A stretch of 5,365 bases of DNA. Source: an uncultured Eubacteriales bacterium (lineage in GTDB: Bacteria > Bacillota > Clostridia > Oscillospirales > Butyricicoccaceae). Below the pieces are notes generated by a model. The model ran no database searches, had not been told where the DNA came from, and worked only from the letters and a program-made list of their open reading frames with translations. Of this stretch, positions 4,441 through 5,365 are shown one piece after another. Where the stretch lies: contig CAJUIK010000102.1 in assembly GCA_910585875.1 (NCBI GenBank), positions 1-5,365 of the forward strand, given 5' to 3'. Numbering within the stretch: the stretch's first letter is position 1; every line of letters starts with the position of its first letter. The translations under genes were made by a program, and so were the position numbers.

Positions 4441-5365
4441 TTACCGACCGGCCCCGGCCTGCTCCACCGTTTCCAACGCCACTTTCAGGGCCTGTTCCCG
4501 CGTCATAGCGCCGCGAGGGGCAAAGCGGCCGTCTTCCATACCTTTGACCATGCCGCCAGCCACAAAATAGGACACATAGGGCCGGGCGTATTGGCCGATG
4601 GCTGCGTTATCGCTGAAGTTCATCATTCCGCCGCCCAAGCTGAGGCCGTCTTCCACCGCTCCGGTTTTGGCCAGCTCGCAGACCCGGCCCAGCATCGTCA
4701 CCGCTTCTTCCCGCGCCAGCGTCCGGTCCGGCCCAAACTGGCCGTCGCCCAGGCCGTTGACCACTCCCAGGCCATAGGCCCGGGCCACATTGCTGTCGTT
4801 GGTATCGGTAAAGGGCGAGCTGACGTAGGGGGCGCTTTTGCCCGTCATAGCCTCATAGAGCTTCATGGCCACCGCCGCAAACTCCTTCCGGGTGATGCTC
4901 TGCGTCAGGTCTTGTCCAGCCAGCAAATCGGGAATCAGCCCCATCTCTCCGGCTCGGGCCATGGCGTCCTTGGCCCATTTGGAGCAGCGGCCCCAGGGGC
5001 CCGCCGCCGCAATGGCGGCGGCTTCTTCATAGCTGGCCCGCACCTTGCCCGAGTTGGCCGCCAGCCAGTTGGAATATTGCTGGTCCCAAGCATGGCGCTT
5101 AGCCCAGGAATTGGTATCCTTTTGCAGGAAGTAAGTATAGGGGATCCTGCCGCTGCTGGCGTAGGCAGAATGGTCCATCCGCACGTCCAGCCAATAATAG
5201 CCGTCGTCCAACAGCACATAATTCCACTTGTGCTCCACCCGGGAGCCGCTGCGGTTAATGAATTCGCCGGGAATCAACCGGCAGTCATAGCCCAAGTGGC
5301 CCAGCAGCAGGGCCAGCAGCGAAGAATAGTGGGCGCAGTTACCCGTGTGCGTCACCATCATATCA
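4441..5365 (-). CDS. Transglutaminase-like surface protein with three SLH repeats (5' end missing)
   Basis: The frame is open to the window edge, so the true start, any signal peptide and the first part of the transglutaminase-like domain are missing. The visible part has about 307 codons. Counting from the first visible Met, the papain-like triad is C9 in GNCAHYS, H44 in EHKWNYV and D59 in YYWLDV, all in the usual order and context. A linker rich in Trp and Ala (about 85-125) follows, then three SLH repeats near 128-170, 183-230 and 248-301, with TRKE, AREE and TREQ motifs and GxxxGxxDGxF turns in the last two. SLH triplets anchor exported proteins to pyruvylated wall polymers, so the protein is probably displayed on the cell surface. 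The transglutaminase-like fold may cross-link or cleave peptide bonds; which one cannot be told. Genes for a CBS protein and a FemX-type wall enzyme follow downstream. Confidence 0.88.
   Translation of the reverse strand, partial: DMMVTHTGNCAHYSSLLALLLGHLGYDCRLIPGEFINRSGSRVEHKWNYVLLDDGYYWLDVRMDHSAYASSGRIPYTYFLQKDTNSWAKRHAWDQQYSNWLAANSGKVRASYEEAAAIAAAGPWGRCSKWAKDAMARAGEMGLIPDLLAGQDLTQSITRKEFAAVAMKLYEAMTGKSAPYVSSPFTDTNDSNVARAYGLGVVNGLGDGQFGPDRTLAREEAVTMLGRVCELAKTGAVEDGLSLGGGMMNFSDNAAIGQYARPYVSYFVAGGMVKGMEDGRFAPRGAMTREQALKVALETVEQAGAGR

Overview
The window looks like chromosome from a GC-rich (roughly 60% by eye) Firmicute, probably a clostridial/Oscillospiraceae-type organism. The reasons are the darA-holB-ricT order, strong GGAGG-type ribosome sites, an SLH-domain surface protein and a FemX-type wall enzyme. 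This taxonomic call is an inference from gene content, not a measured match. Every supported gene lies on the minus strand, so the reading order runs from high to low coordinates. The long open frames on the plus strand are antisense shadows.

Upstream part (5365 to 2721): first comes the C-terminal portion of a secreted transglutaminase-like protein with three SLH repeats, cut by the window edge. A stand-alone protein with two CBS domains follows, then a FemX/FemAB-type peptidoglycan branching enzyme. The gaps are short (about 90 bp) and hold GC-rich hairpins that abut the stop codons but lack U-tracts. One further hairpin covers the CBS gene's ribosome site and another lies just 5' of the femX-type gene's.

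Middle (2684 to 1398): an alanine-racemase-family gene sits 36 bp after the FemX-type gene, so the two are probably co-transcribed. It keeps the PLP lysine and catalytic tyrosine but differs from the canonical enzyme at several active-site positions and has a shortened C-terminus. A 192-bp gap follows, with a possible terminator, a well-formed sigma-A-type promoter (17-bp spacer) and a leader of about 100 nt.

Downstream part (1397 to 1): a tight operon of darA (c-di-AMP-binding PII-like protein), holB (clamp-loader delta-prime subunit) and ricT/yaaT (PSP1 protein, cut by the window edge). holB begins one base after the darA stop. ricT lacks an ATG or GTG where its homologues start and seems to initiate at ATC or ATT behind a strong ribosome site, or at an upstream TTG.

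Taken together, the upstream genes suggest cell-envelope work (surface-anchored transglutaminase fold, cross-bridge aminoacyl transfer, amino-acid racemisation). The downstream operon is the conserved Firmicutes set linking c-di-AMP sensing, replication and developmental RNA processing. No RNA genes, CRISPR arrays, insertion sequences or phage genes were seen.
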